Assembly: GCF_000372725.1 (NCBI RefSeq)
Contig: NW_005200982.1
Location: 672,531 to 736,530 of the forward strand
DNA length: 64,000 bases
Direction: 5' to 3'
Source of the DNA: Emiliania huxleyi CCMP1516
Lineage: Eukaryota; Haptophyta; Isochrysidales; Noelaerhabdaceae
This document shows, piece after piece, positions 40,689-51,115 of this stretch (position 1 is the stretch's first letter; the number at the start of each line of letters is the position of its first letter). Position numbers and translations under genes: made by a program. Under the pieces are notes generated by a model that saw nothing but the letters and a program-made list of their open reading frames with translations, searched no databases and was not told the DNA's origin.

Positions 40689-43600
40689 TCACTCCTCCAT
40701 GGGCTTTGCGTGGACGTGGCGCTCGCCGCACAGCTTGACCTGGACGAGCGGGATCGTGCAGGGGTGGATGTCGATGTCGAGGAGCCCGCGCTCGGAGAGC
40801 GGCATGCCGCAGTGGATGTGGCCGATGCACCGCTCGAGGGCGTTGTAGATGCCCCAGAGGAGCCCCCCGACGCCGCCCAGGAGCAGGCCGGTCGTGAGCA
40901 GAATCGTGCCGATGAGGTTCGCGAGGTCGCCGACGATCCAGCTCAGCTGCAAAGACGGAACGGAAATGGCTCGAAGCGTGGGCGGGCGGTAGGTGGGCGG
41001 GGTGGGGTGGGTGGGGGGGGGGGGGAGTGGCGGGTGGCGGGCGCGGCGCGCACCAGCCCGCATTCGCCGCCGAGGATGGCGACAACCAGGTCCTTGGTCT
41101 TCTCGAGCGCCTTGCCGACGATGCCGATGGATTGGCCTAATCGACACGGGCCACGCGCTCAGAGCGAACGTGTGCGGCACCTCAGCAAAAGCCGGCGGGG
41201 ACGTGCCGAGCAGCGACTGAATGAGGCCGCGGACGCCACCCGGAGCCGGAAGCGTCGTCGCGTCGCCGTCCGTCTTGCCAAAGATCTTGAGGATGAAGGT
41301 CTCGACGCCGCCCAGGACCGACCAGGTGAGGCCGAGGACGCAGCCAACCAGCCCACTGATGTCCCGGAAGAGCTCGGCCAGCCCCCCCTCCTTCTTGAGC
41401 TTCTCGAGGATGGTCTTGATGAGGCCCTGGTCCTCCGCGTCGTCGTGCGGCTGTTTCTTGAAGTGGAGCGAGCGGAGGAAGCTGCGGACACCGCCGACGA
41501 CGGCGTGCACGAGTCCGTCAGCCTTGCCGAGGATGGCCTTGATGATGCCCTCCTCGTCGTCGTCCCTTGGCTGCTTCCCGCCGAGCATCCCGATGATCGT
41601 CCGCAGGAGGCCGCCGATGTCTTGGCCTAGCCCCTTGAGGAACGACTGGATCCCGCCCATCAGCGAGTAGAGGAGGGTGCCGACGGCTCCTATCGGAACA
41701 CACAAGCGCAGTGATGTGTCAAGCAACGCCGCGCACACCATGTAGCGAGGGCGCGTGGCGCGCCGAGCAGCGCGTCGAGTATCTTGATCTCGTCGCCCCC
41801 GAAGTGCTCCTTGAGGTTCTTGAGGATGTTGGCGTCGTCGGGGATGATCTTGCCGACGAGCTTCCGGACCCAACCGAGGATCTGGTGGACGCCCGAGAAA
41901 GGGTTCTCCAGCACCCAGCCGAGGCCGTGGACGATGCCGCCCACCCGCGTGACGACGCGCTCGACGAGCCCGACGACGGCGTCGTCGATGCCGCCGAGGA
42001 AGCCTCCGATCTTCTCGGCGATCGGGGAGAGCGCCCCGAAGAGGTCTCCGAGCAGGTCTCCGACAGCGCCATTGACCTGGCCCAGCAGAGCGCCTATGGG
42101 ACGTGACCAGGAGGCGTTCCGAATGTCCCTCTCCATGCAATCTAAGGGCGCAAAGAGAGGGCTCGCCCGTCTTGCCGAGGAGATCGATGTCGATGCCATC
42201 CTGGGCGAGGGCGTCGGTCACCGCGCTGAGGATGTGCTCGGTCAGCTTGTCGCCGAATCCGACCAGCTCGCGGACGAGCCCGAAGATGGTCCGCAGCAGG
42301 CCCGCGGTCTCGTCGGTGCCGAAGACCTTCTCGAGCAGACCCTTGACGCGGCCGCGGATGCCGGGCAGGATGCCGTCGAGGACGTCGCCGACCTGGCCGA
42401 TGATGGACCGGATGAATCCCCCAGCGTGGCCGAGGACGCCCTTGGCGTCGGGGTCGTCATCGTCGCCGCGGAGGATGGCTCGCAGGCCCTTCTTCACCTT
42501 CTCGAGGCCGCATCCGATCGTGCCGGCGATCTGTGGGCGGGAGGTGGGCGGGAGGGTGGATGAGCCATCAGTGCTATGCCAGCGCGCGGTGGGGTGTCGA
42601 CGGCGGCCCGAGAGGGGGGGGGGGGTACCTCGGAGAGGAAAGCGTCGATGCTGCTCAGGATGCAGGGCAGCCAGCCGCAGAGGAGCCCCTTGATGATGCC
42701 GCGCAGCGTCTCGAGCCCGCCGATGAAGCCGCTCTTGAAGTGCTCTAGCAGGTTGCCAATGGCTCCGCCGAGCAGCTTCTCGATCGCCTCGCCGATCTTG
42801 AAGACGCCCTCGAGGATGTTGCCGGTGAGGCCGAGCACCCGCCCAAGCACCCGGTCGATGAGGCCGCCGATGCCGCCGCAGCCCGAGTTACAGGTGATGC
42901 CATCCGGCTCCGCCGCCTCGTTGGCAGAGAGCCGCTTGAGGAACCCGCCCACCCGGTTGAGCGTGTTCTTGACGAAGCCGAGCGTGTCGCCGAGCACGTA
43001 GAGGACGAGCGACTTGATGCTGCTGAAGACCCTGCCCTCGAAGACGTTCTTGTCGAGCTCGCCCGTCTTCTGGAGGGTGCCGACGACGAGCGAGTTGAGG
43101 TTGGCGAGCAAGTCGTTCAGCTGCGACCGTCATCGAGGAAGGGTTAGATGGGCGGGGCTGACGGTGGGGGCGGGAAAGGCGGTAGTGGGATGGGCGGCTG
43201 CGACAGGGTTGGTGGCGAGGTAGGGGGCAAGGGATCTCTGAGGGTCTGCGACGGCCGCGCATGGACGGCTGTGTATGCACCGTCTCGAAGATGGACGAGA
43301 TGAACTTGTTGAGCTTCTTGAAGAGCTTGCGGAGGGAGCCATTGAAGATGCCGTCGAGGGCTGTCTTCCCATCCGCCGCGTCGTCGGTGCGGAAGATTCT
43401 GTTGAGCATCCCCCGGATCTGTGGAGAGCGCGAGGGGAGAAGACGGGTCACAAGGGCATGTGGTGCAGGACGGGGGCGGGTCGACGCGGGGGCGGCGCGG
43501 CTGGAGGCAAGGGCGAGGGCGGCGGCTGCCGGACGGCGGCGGGGCTTTGGACGGCGGCGGGGCGGGGGCGGGGGCGGGGACGATGGCGGGGCGAGGGCGG

Positions 43601-44646
43601 GGGCGAGGGCGGCGGCGAGAGGGCGGCGGCAGCGGCGGGGGGATGTGAGGGCAGTTCCGGCGTGGGTTGCCACGCGGGGGAGGGGGGCGCGAGTCTGACC
43701 TTTCCAAAGAGCTCGTGGGGGAGCAGCCTCCCAAGGAGTCTCTCGATGCCGCCCTGCGGGGAGAAAGGGTTGGGTGGGTGTGGCTTAGGGGACGGGGCAG
43801 GGCGAGGGAGGAAGAGGCGGGGGGGGAGGGGGGGGTCGCTCGCCCGGATGCCCTGCAGGAGCCCTTCCGAGTCCTCCTGGATGGCGTCGAGGATCTGCCA
43901 CGCGGAGGAGGGGGCGTGGGAGGGGCGCAGGGGCGCAAGCGGGGGAGCGCTGGGGAGCAGCTCTGCGGGCGGTGCGAGTGCACACGAGTCGGCGGTCTGC
44001 GGCGCATATGTGTGCATGCCTGCTGGTCGTCCGGCGGCACCGGTTCGCCGCTGAGGAGGCCCTTGATGGCGCGGAGGACCTGCTCGATGGTGCGGTTGAC
44101 CTTGCCGGCGATGCGGTGGAGGAAGCCCTGCGAGGAGGCGTCTCGTGTGAAGCTTTGCTCGCGGCTGCGCGCGCCCGGGAGATTTGGCAGAGGAACGGGG
44201 TGGGGCGGAGGCGGCGGCGCGAAAAGGGGGGGTCAGCGGCCGAGACGGCGTGGGGTCGGCGCGAGGATAGCACACGCCTCGAGCGACTCAAAGAGGCCAC
44301 CGCAGTGGGCCAGCTCCCGAAGGAGAGTCTTGACCAGCTCGAGCGCGTTGTTCTTGACGAACGAATAGACCTTTTTGAGGAGGTTGTCGAGCAAGCCGCC
44401 GAGGTCGTCACCGAGCAAATCGGTAATCGAGCCCGTGATCTTCTTGAGCCCGACGTCCACCTTCTGGAGGACGGCGCGAATCGGTGCCCTGCCATTCAAG
44501 TCGTCGTCGTCGCCGCCGCCGCCGCCAAGGTGCTTGATGACGGGGATCTTCTCCTTGAGGCCGCGGTGCTTGATCTCGGCGATCCCGCCGCTCTTCTTCT
44601 CGAGGAGGTACGCCTTGGTTGGAGGCGCGACAGACGGCTGCATCAT
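40689..44646 (-). CDS. Large protein of repeated amphipathic/hydrophobic helices, unknown family
   Basis: Not recognised. From Met 44646 (MMQPSVAPPTKAYLLEKKSG) at least seven minus-strand exons carry one pattern of ~20-30-residue units with Leu/Ile/Val every 3-4 positions, frequent Gly and charged spacers: SITDLLGDDLGGLLDNLLKK, GGIERLLGRLLPHELFGKV, ALDGIFNGSLRKLFKKLNKF, GLIDRVLGRVLGLTGNILEG, AVGDLLGDLFGALSPIAEKI, GGVRSFLRSLHFKKQPHDD. It ends with a hydrophobic hairpin (IGTILLTTGLLLGGVGGLLW) and a short domain VKLCGERHVHAKPMEE. The units suggest lipid- or membrane-surface binding (apolipoprotein- or perilipin-like in style, not by homology). Exon ends are approximate; low-complexity introns near 43480-43640 and 42600. 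Coding may extend upstream of 44646. Confidence 0.55.
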
Positions 44647-44699
44647 CGCGAAAGAGGCTGTCTTGAGTGTCTCGGCCTTGACTTTTAGTTCCCCTTGGG

Positions 44700-45527
44700 T
44701 CGGCCTCACACTACCGAGGTATTGGGTTGGTCCGCGAGTGATCCCGCCGCAATCTCGCGCCGCCTTCTGCAAGATACCGTACGTCCGTTCGCCGACAAGA
44801 AAAGAAAATATCTCTCGGGTTGGACCCGGTTGTGCACGCGCACACGCACACGAACACAACAAACGAGTATTGCTAAAAATCTCTCTCTTCGCACACGCAC
44901 ACCACCGAGAGACCGACACACACGGCAGCGTCGGCCGACATACTCGTCTCTACAGACGCTACCCCACTGCCACTCCCCAGACCCCACCCCGCGCTCAAAC
45001 ACACAACTGCGTCAACACTCACCCGCGCGCGGCGGCCGGCGGCCCCCGGCGCCGGCCCGCCGCGGCGCGCGGGGGCGGGCGCGGCGCGCGGCGCCGCGAG
45101 AAGCCGCCCATTCACCGGGAGGCTACATGTATACCGAAAACCTTTACCGTACAGAAAAAGCCGCGCCTGCACTAACCGGCGTGCGGCACCCACGCACCCT
45201 GAGGCGCGAGAGGCAGGCTGGGCTCAGCAGCATAAATTATGCAGAAGGAGAAGCTCGTCTGTGAACAGCAAAACGGGACTTTTCGTTTTATGTCGGGGGT
45301 TGTTTCTGGCGCGGCTGCCCCGCGGGAGCCTGCTCCTTTGCACGTTTCAAAGGCACACTGTTGAGACTGACCTGTGCCGAGTGTCGTGCGAGAATATGTT
45401 ATAATTCTTTTCGCTCCCGTGGTGTACCTGTGTTAGTGCCAGTGCGCGCCAGTCCCGTGCCTAGTGTTGCATGGCCAGGCGTTGTAAACTTCTTTTGTTT
45501 GAGTTTTCTTGTAAAATTCGGGGTTTA
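44700..45527. other. Divergent intergenic region
   Basis: Between the helix-repeat gene (-) and the Pro/Gln-rich ORF (+). Holds CACA-rich DNA (44830-44920), a very GC-rich block (45026-45110), and AATTCTTTTCGCTC at 45403, repeated at 45529. Confidence 0.4.
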
Positions 45528-45537
45528 AATTCTTTTC
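45528..45537. promoter_or_regulatory. AAATTCTTTT motif just before a start codon
   Basis: Ends 7 bp before the ATG at 45545. The same AATTCTTTTCGCTC block occurs 126 bp upstream (45403). Confidence 0.4.
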
Positions 45538-45544
45538 GCTCTAT

Positions 45545-45917
45545 ATGTCGAGAGCCGACTCGGTGGCGCCGCCGGGCGCTGCCGCTGCCGGCGCCGCTCG
45601 AGACGACTTGCCGGCGGACCTCGCGGCGCTCGCGGCGTTCGTGTCGAAGCGGTCTCGCGCGGACCCGCCCGCCACCGAGGCAGAGCAAGCCTGCGTCAAG
45701 AGGGTTCGCGTGGGGCTTGCCGCTGAGATCGCCGCACTGCCGCCCTCAGCGGTTACGTCCGGCCCGGCAGTGCGCGCGTTGCGGCAACAGCTGCTGCTGC
45801 AGATGAGGCAGCGCGACGCGCCTCAGCCGCCGCCGCCGCCGCCGCCCACCCAGCAACTGCCGCCGCTGCAGCCGCCTCAGCTGAAGCCTCCACAGCCGGC
45901 GCCGCAGCCGCCGCAGC

Positions 45918-45950
<33 letters not shown>

Positions 45951-46162
45951 CGCCGCCGCCGCCACAGCAGCCGCCGCCGCCACAGCATCAGCCGCCGCCA
46001 CAGCAGCAGCAACCGCCGCCACAGCAGGCGCCGCTGCCGCAAGCACCGCAGCCGCAAGCACCGCAGCCGCAAGCGCCGCTGCCGCAGGCGCCGCTGCCGC
46101 AAGCACCGCTGCCGCACGCTCTGCCGCTGCAATCACCGCCGGGTCTGGCACCGCCCTCGTGA
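45545..46162 (+). CDS. Pro/Gln-rich protein
   Basis: A 205-aa intronless frame. Residues 1-90 are a plausible globular part (DDLPADLAALAAFVSKRSRA; VRALRQQLLLQMRQRDAP); the rest is Pro/Gln/Ala repeats (QPPPPPQQ, PQAPLPQAP) encoded by a compositionally simple tract. No family recognised. It is convergent with the U2AF-like gene, 216 bp away. It may be a regulatory or scaffolding protein, but nothing proves that. Confidence 0.45.
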
Positions 46163-46378
46163 GCTGACTCTCGCTGCATCGGCGCAAAAAAATAGTAGCA
46201 GAGCGAGTCCCAAGAAATAGCTTCTTATAACGTGTACTATAAGTTGTAGCATCTCTCGCGTCTCGCTCTCGGTGTGTGCCGCGGATCGTATCGCACACAA
46301 TCACGGCGCTCGCTGGGCGCTAACCGGGTCGTGCGATCTCGCTCCCTTCAGCCGACGTCGACCGCGCGCGAGAGTGCT

Positions 46379-47752
46379 CTACTTCTCATCCTGCGGCAGC
46401 AGCTTGGCCTGCACGGTGCGGCCGAGGTACTTTCGCCCGCCAAGTGCCTTGCACACCCGGTCGGCGTCCGCCTTGTCCGCCTACAGGGTGAATACACCAA
46501 CCTCAGGGCGGGAAGGCGGGGAAGGCGGTATTGTGCAGAGGAGAGCATCGTGTAAGGGGAGGGAGACGAATACAGCTGAATACGGTCGAATACAGTGAAG
46601 ACGCGTCCTCGAGCGTTGGCCGGAATACAAGAACACGTATTCCGCTTCTAGGCTTGTCCGCCAGCTCGACGAAAAAGGCGCCGTCGGCGTACCGCACCTA
46701 GAGCGTGAGCAGGCCAGCCTCGCGCAAAGGAGAGAGGCTACTCCTGCGCAGTGAGGTGTGGCGGCGATGCAGTCGCATACGGCCGAATGGAACGCGAGCT
46801 TGCTCGAAGGCATCGCTGTGTCGTCTTCCGCATCTGGGGGGGGGTGAGACCGCAGAGACGTCCCCGAGGTCGGAGCACCTAATCTCGGGTAATCTCGGGT
46901 GATCTCGGGCGATCCCCCTCCTCGGAGAAGGGCATGGCGGGGAGCACTCATTGTGTACGTCCTGCTCGGCGATGTCGGCGTCGGTGTCGTCGCCCACCAC
47001 GCCGCGCAGCTCGACGACCCAGGGCTTGGGCGCACCCTCCGCGCCGCCGCCGTTTGCCGGCGGCTTGGGCGCCTGCGAGGCGGCGGTGAGGGAGGTGGCG
47101 GTTGAGGGGAGGCGGCGGTGAGGGGAGGCGGCGGTGAGGGAGGCGGTGGTTGAGGGGAGGCGGCGGTGAGTGGAGGCGGCGGGGCGGGAGGCGGCGGCGA
47201 GGAGACGACGGCAGAGGGTGCGGTGGGGAGAGTGGAGGCGGCGGCGGCGGGGAGAGGCGGCAGGGAAGCAGAGCTCTGTCTGTTTGCCTCATCGCGCAGC
47301 TCCGCCGACCCCCGGAGGGCGGCTAGGTCCTGCGCGGTGGCCTTGCGCGCGGCGAGGCTCGCGCCGCCGAGCTCGAGCCCGTTGAGCGCGTAGATGGCCG
47401 TCTGCCCCATCTCGTCCCCCTCGCTGTACGTGAAGGTCGCAAACGTCAACGCGCGCTGCAGCGACGTCGCGTCGCCAAAGGTGCAGATGAGCTGGAGAAG
47501 CTGGGCGTCGTCGAGCGCCTCCGGGATGCTCGAGAGGAAGACTGTGCCCGGCGGCGGCGGCGGCAGCCCCGAATGTCCCGCCGCGTGCTGGCCGGACAGC
47601 TCGAGCTTTGGCGCCGAGATGCCCGTCGCCATGATCGGCGTGTGCTTCGCCGGCAGCAGCACGGGCGGCGCGCTGCGGCTCGCGGGCGCCTCGCCTGGGA
47701 CCTGCGTCACCTTGACGCCGTTCACGAACGTCCACGTCGAACCCGCCGTCAT
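46379..47752 (-). CDS. U2AF large subunit-like splicing factor (RRM + C-terminal UHM)
   Basis: U2AF65-type proteins bind the polypyrimidine tract and recruit U2 snRNP at 3' splice sites. From Met 47752 (MTAGSTWTFVNGVKVTQVPG) the first exon holds an RRM like U2AF RRM2: TVFLSSIPEALDDAQLLQLI with FATFTYSEGDEMGQTAIYAL and NGLELGGASLAARKA. After a Pro-rich stretch comes a U2AF-homology motif domain: KPWVVELRGVVGDDTDADIA, EQDV.NEC, then VRYADGAFFVEL joined across an intron to ADKADADRVCKALGGRKYLG and RTVQAKLLPQDEK, stop at 46379. The last splice (46661 to 46481) is a GC-AG introner-like copy and is exactly in frame. Exons between about 46700 and 46960 are not resolved; CCCGAGATTA decamers (46880-46915) lie there. 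RRM1 is missing or unseen, so RBM39-type relatives are possible. Confidence 0.7.
46481..46661 (-). mobile_element. Introner-like element in the U2AF-like gene
   Basis: On the minus strand: exon ends GAGCTG; intron begins GCGGACAAG then CCTAGAAGCGGAATACG, contains TTCTTGTATTCCGGCC and CCGTATTCAGCTGTATTCGT, and ends CCCTGAGGTTGGTGTATTCA...CTGTAG; the next exon begins GCGGACAAG. The 9-bp direct repeat is perfect (46653-46661 and 46472-46480), so the GC donor comes from the target copy and the AG from the element. Confidence 0.88.
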
Positions 47753-48824
47753 GGGTGCTGCTCGAAGTGGGTGTGTCGAAGAGGGGTGTGTCTTAGCGCC
47801 AGGCAGGAAGAATTCTTGAGGACAAGTAGCGGACAGGCGCGGACTGGCACACACACCGGCTCACCACCGGAGCCGCAGGCAGGAAGAATTCTTAAGGGAT
47901 CCCTTAAGACACAAGCCTCTCTCACAGCACACTGGCACATCTAAGCCTTCGCCCAAGGGTTAGGGTGGGCATCGGCTAGCACCACACTCCTCTCCTTAAA
48001 ATCCCTGTGTGGTGGCGGCGTGCCGTCCTCCCATCCCTCCCTTGGCTTCTGTGTTTTATTTCTTTCTTTCTTAACTAGGCACGGCGGCACGGGAAGAATT
48101 TTATCGGCGCTTGCGTGAATACGTGGCTGGAGACCCCACCAGGGGTTGACTCCTCTATTTATTTATTCATGGCTGGAGACCCTTTTCGATTTGTCTTTTT
48201 TCTTTTATTGATACGTGGCTGTGGCAGGCTAACCCGTGAGCCGTGTGCGGGGTAACCCGCGCACGGGGAAGCTTGGGTTCGAGTCGTCAAACAAACATTA
48301 AGCAGCGGAGGTGTGGAGAGGGGGGCCGGGAGGCGGTAAGTCGGTCGTCGAAGTGGTCGTCGCCCGGCGCTGCTTGCAGCACCATGCACCATGGCGATGG
48401 CGCTAACTAAGAGGTTCCTCTTTTCCGCCCCCCCCCCCCCCAAGGCGCGCGATACACACATACAAACAAGCCAACTCCCTCGCACAACACTGGGCACGGG
48501 ACTGGCGCGCACTAAAACACGGAGACAGGCAAGGTTTCTCCTTCTGCTTTCGAGCTGTGGTTGCTTTCGAGCTTTTTGTGCAAGGCAGATTCTTTTCTTC
48601 GCGATGTCCACCGCGCGGGATCTCTATTACGGGAAGCGTTCGTTTCGTGCGTCTGTTTTGTTGTAAAAAGTCTTGTTGTTTGATTAAATTCGGAGCACTT
48701 GGAGCACTTGGAGTGCAGTCATTAACCGCAATTCGAGGCAGGCCCGAGGTCTGAAGCTCACCCAGTGTGGAAGTGAGAACTGCTCGGCCCACTCTTGATC
48801 CTGCTGAACAAGCTCCTCTTGTAG
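47753..48824. other. Intergenic with AAGAATTCTT motifs, no gene recognised
   Basis: Contains AAGAATTCTT at 47808 and 47884, and GATTCTTTTCTTCGCGATGT at 48589, identical in its core to the RCC1 gene start 430 bp on. A 20-codon ORF from 48604 follows that copy; it is probably a duplicated gene start. GGAGCACTTGGAGCACTTGG (48692) recurs at 63155. Confidence 0.45.
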
Positions 48825-49020
48825 CTCGATCGGTCACACCGCCATCGCCGTCGGGGAGAGGGGGGACGACACTGCCTCGGCAGCGTGCACCTCGATCCTG
48901 TACCGTGTCTGTTATGACCCCCCCCGATGAACACACCAGTGAGGGAGGGCGAGACGATCGAGGGGTCCCGTACCACGCGGAATCGACCCTATCCAGTGCT
49001 CAAGTGCTCAAGGGTGGGAA
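48825..49020 (+). repeat. Dispersed ~180-bp repeat immediately upstream of the F-box/RCC1 gene
   Basis: Copies: here (+), 51540-51705 (-) and 62391-62535 (-). Shared blocks include CAGCGTGCACCTCGATC, ACCCCCC.ATGA.CACACCAG and CGAGACGATCGAGGGGTCCC. In all three the GCGGAATCGACC end points the same way; here and at 51540 it abuts a start codon. Confidence 0.8.
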
Positions 49021-49036
49021 AATTCTTTTCTTCGCG
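49020..49036 (+). promoter_or_regulatory. AAATTCTTTTC motif touching the F-box/RCC1 start
   Basis: AATTCTTTTCTTCGCG directly precedes ATGTCCACC at 49037; the same string with its ATG occurs at 48589. Confidence 0.4.
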
Positions 49037-50473
49037 ATGTCCACCCCACCGCGCCGCCGCTCAGGCCGCCTCGCGTCCTCCGCCGCCGCCGCCGCGCCCT
49101 CGCCGTACGCGCCGCCGCCCGCCCGGCTCCTCGACCTCCCCAGGGAAATCCTCGAGCGCGTCCTCTCCCGCTTCGACAGCCCCATCGACATCGCTCGCGC
49201 CGCGGCCGTCTCGCTTCTCTTTCACGCCTCGCTAGCGGAGCAGGGCATCCGCTTGTGGGCGCAAGAGCGCGGCTTCGAGCTGCCGGCGAAGCCAGAGGGC
49301 GAGAGCTGCGCCGTGCGGTGGCTGTGTTATTCGGCGTTGCTGCGCGAATCCAATGCGCCGGCGAGGGCGGCGTCAGGCCACTACCACAGCCTCTTCATCG
49401 ACGGCGAGGGGCGGCTCTCGTCGTGCGGCTCGCCGCCGGACTACAATCCAATGCCCGCGCTGCTTGGCCACGGCGAGGGCGTGACGCAGCTCAACACACC
49501 GACCCGCCTATCGTCCACGCTGGGTGACGAGCGCGCCGTGAGCGTGTCGGCTGGAGCTGGCCACAGTTTCGCCCTCACCGCCGACGGCGCTGTCTGGAGC
49601 TGGGGCGATGGACTCTTCGGCAAGCTGGGCCACGGCGACGAGCAGAATCAGCTGCTGCCGAAGAAGATCGAGGCCTTTACTGGCCAGCGCGTCGTCACTG
49701 TGTCGGCGGGAGGCTACCATAGCATCGCTGTCACCGCCGATGGCGCCGTTTGGACCTGGGGCGATGGAGACTCGGGCCGGCTGGGCCACGGCGACCGGCA
49801 GGCCCAGCTGCTACCGAAGAATATCGAGGCCTTGGCTAGCCAGCGCGTCGTCGCTGTGTCGGCTGGAGGCAAGCACAGCCTCGCCATCACCGCCGACGGC
49901 GCCGTCTGGAGCTGGGGCTGGGGAGGGTACGGGCTGGGCCACGGCGACGTGCAGTGGCAGCTCCTGCCGAAGAAGATCGAGGCCTTCACTGGGCGGCGCA
50001 TCGTCGCTGTGTCGGCTGGAAGCGACCACAGCCTCGCCATCACCGCCGACGGCTCCGTCTGGAGCTGGGGCGGCGGAGCTTGGGGCAAGCTGGGCCACGG
50101 CAACGAGCAGCGCCGGCTCCTGCCGAAGAAGGTCGAGGCCTTGGCTGACCAGCGCGTCATCGCTGTGTCGGCCGGAGAGTACCACAGTCTCGCCATCACC
50201 GTCGACGGCGCTGTGTGGAGCTGGGGCGACGGATACCGTGGCAAGCTGGGGCACGGCGACGAGCAGAACCAGCTGCTGCCGAAGAAGATCGAGGCCTTGG
50301 CGGGCCAGCGCGTCGTCGCTGTGTCGGCCGGACGCCGCCACAGCCTCGCTCACGCCGCCGACGGCGCTGTCCTTACCTGGGGCGAGGGCGTTGATGGCTG
50401 CTTGGGCCACGGAGAGGACCTGTCGAACGAGCTGCTGCCCAAGAAGATCGAGACATGGGCGCCGGGGCTGTGA
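49037..50473 (+). CDS. F-box protein with RCC1-type beta-propeller repeats
   Basis: An intronless frame of 478 aa. After a basic, Ala-rich N-terminus comes an F-box-like segment (about residues 32-75: LLDLPREILERVLSRFDSPI DIARAAAVSLLF). Residues ~110-475 hold seven RCC1 repeats of ~51 residues with the pattern VSAGGYHSIAVTADGAVWTW GDGDSGRLGHGD. F-box proteins bind SKP1 and bring targets held by the propeller to SCF ubiquitin ligases; RCC1-type propellers may also bind Ran or chromatin. The repeats are nearly the same at DNA level, so units were copied or homogenised recently; one repeat (WSWGWGGYGLGHG) is two residues short. The start is fixed by the upstream motif and the F-box spacing. Confidence 0.88.
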   Translation: MSTPPRRRSGRLASSAAAAAPSPYAPPPARLLDLPREILERVLSRFDSPIDIARAAAVSLLFHASLAEQGIRLWAQERGFELPAKPEGESCAVRWLCYSALLRESNAPARAASGHYHSLFIDGEGRLSSCGSPPDYNPMPALLGHGEGVTQLNTPTRLSSTLGDERAVSVSAGAGHSFALTADGAVWSWGDGLFGKLGHGDEQNQLLPKKIEAFTGQRVVTVSAGGYHSIAVTADGAVWTWGDGDSGRLGHGDRQAQLLPKNIEALASQRVVAVSAGGKHSLAITADGAVWSWGWGGYGLGHGDVQWQLLPKKIEAFTGRRIVAVSAGSDHSLAITADGSVWSWGGGAWGKLGHGNEQRRLLPKKVEALADQRVIAVSAGEYHSLAITVDGAVWSWGDGYRGKLGHGDEQNQLLPKKIEALAGQRVVAVSAGRRHSLAHAADGAVLTWGEGVDGCLGHGEDLSNELLPKKIETWAPGL

Positions 50474-50692
50474 GAAGGGCGTACCTGCCTCGGCTGAGCA
50501 GCCAACGTGTGGGGCTTGAGGCTGAGGTGGCAGCCGTGGCGGCGGCAGCATGACATGAGCCACCTTCTGTGTGGAAACGACACACTTGCGGTGTTTGTGG
50601 AGTCCGACGCCGACACTAGTCGAACTAGAGATCAGTCTGTGGCAGTGACCAGTTTGTCCAGTTGTCCAGCCACATACAACGTGGCAGCAGCG

Positions 50693-50745
50693 CAAGCATG
50701 TCCCTAAATCCCATCTGGGTTTTTATTTATTCATTTATTTACGCA
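50693..50745 (+). repeat. AT-tailed dispersed repeat copy (shortened)
   Basis: ATGTCCCTAAATCCCATCT followed by TTTATTTATTCATTTATTTA; the middle block present in other copies is missing here. Confidence 0.6.
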
Positions 50746-51115
50746 CCCTGGGTATACCAGAGGTCGCCGCACCGTACGTACGCCGTACCTGGGATGCATA
50801 CGGTAGGCTGAAACGAGCGACCGCGAAGAGCGTGTGTGCTCGGCGTGTTCCGCACCGCACGCGCACACCTGTCGGTACCCCGCACCACGATGTAGCCACC
50901 CACTCCGTGTCGACAAAGGCCGCACCACCATGCATGCATGCGTCACAGTTGAGTGTGAGTGTGAGTTGGACGTGAGTCGGGGAGAGAAGCCGTATCGAGT
51001 GGTGTGTGGTAAGTGCTGTGGGTAAGTCTGTGGGTGAGCTGTACCCTCCTGTACTGTACGCACGCATGTGAGCACACTCTCACGCGAGCAAAGCGTCGCG
51101 TTGGCGCTAGCGATG

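Noticed and set aside
48219-48290. tRNA-like GGGTTCGAGTC box near 48275
   Set aside because: The flanking bases do not form a T stem or acceptor stem, so there is no tRNA; at most a B-box remnant.
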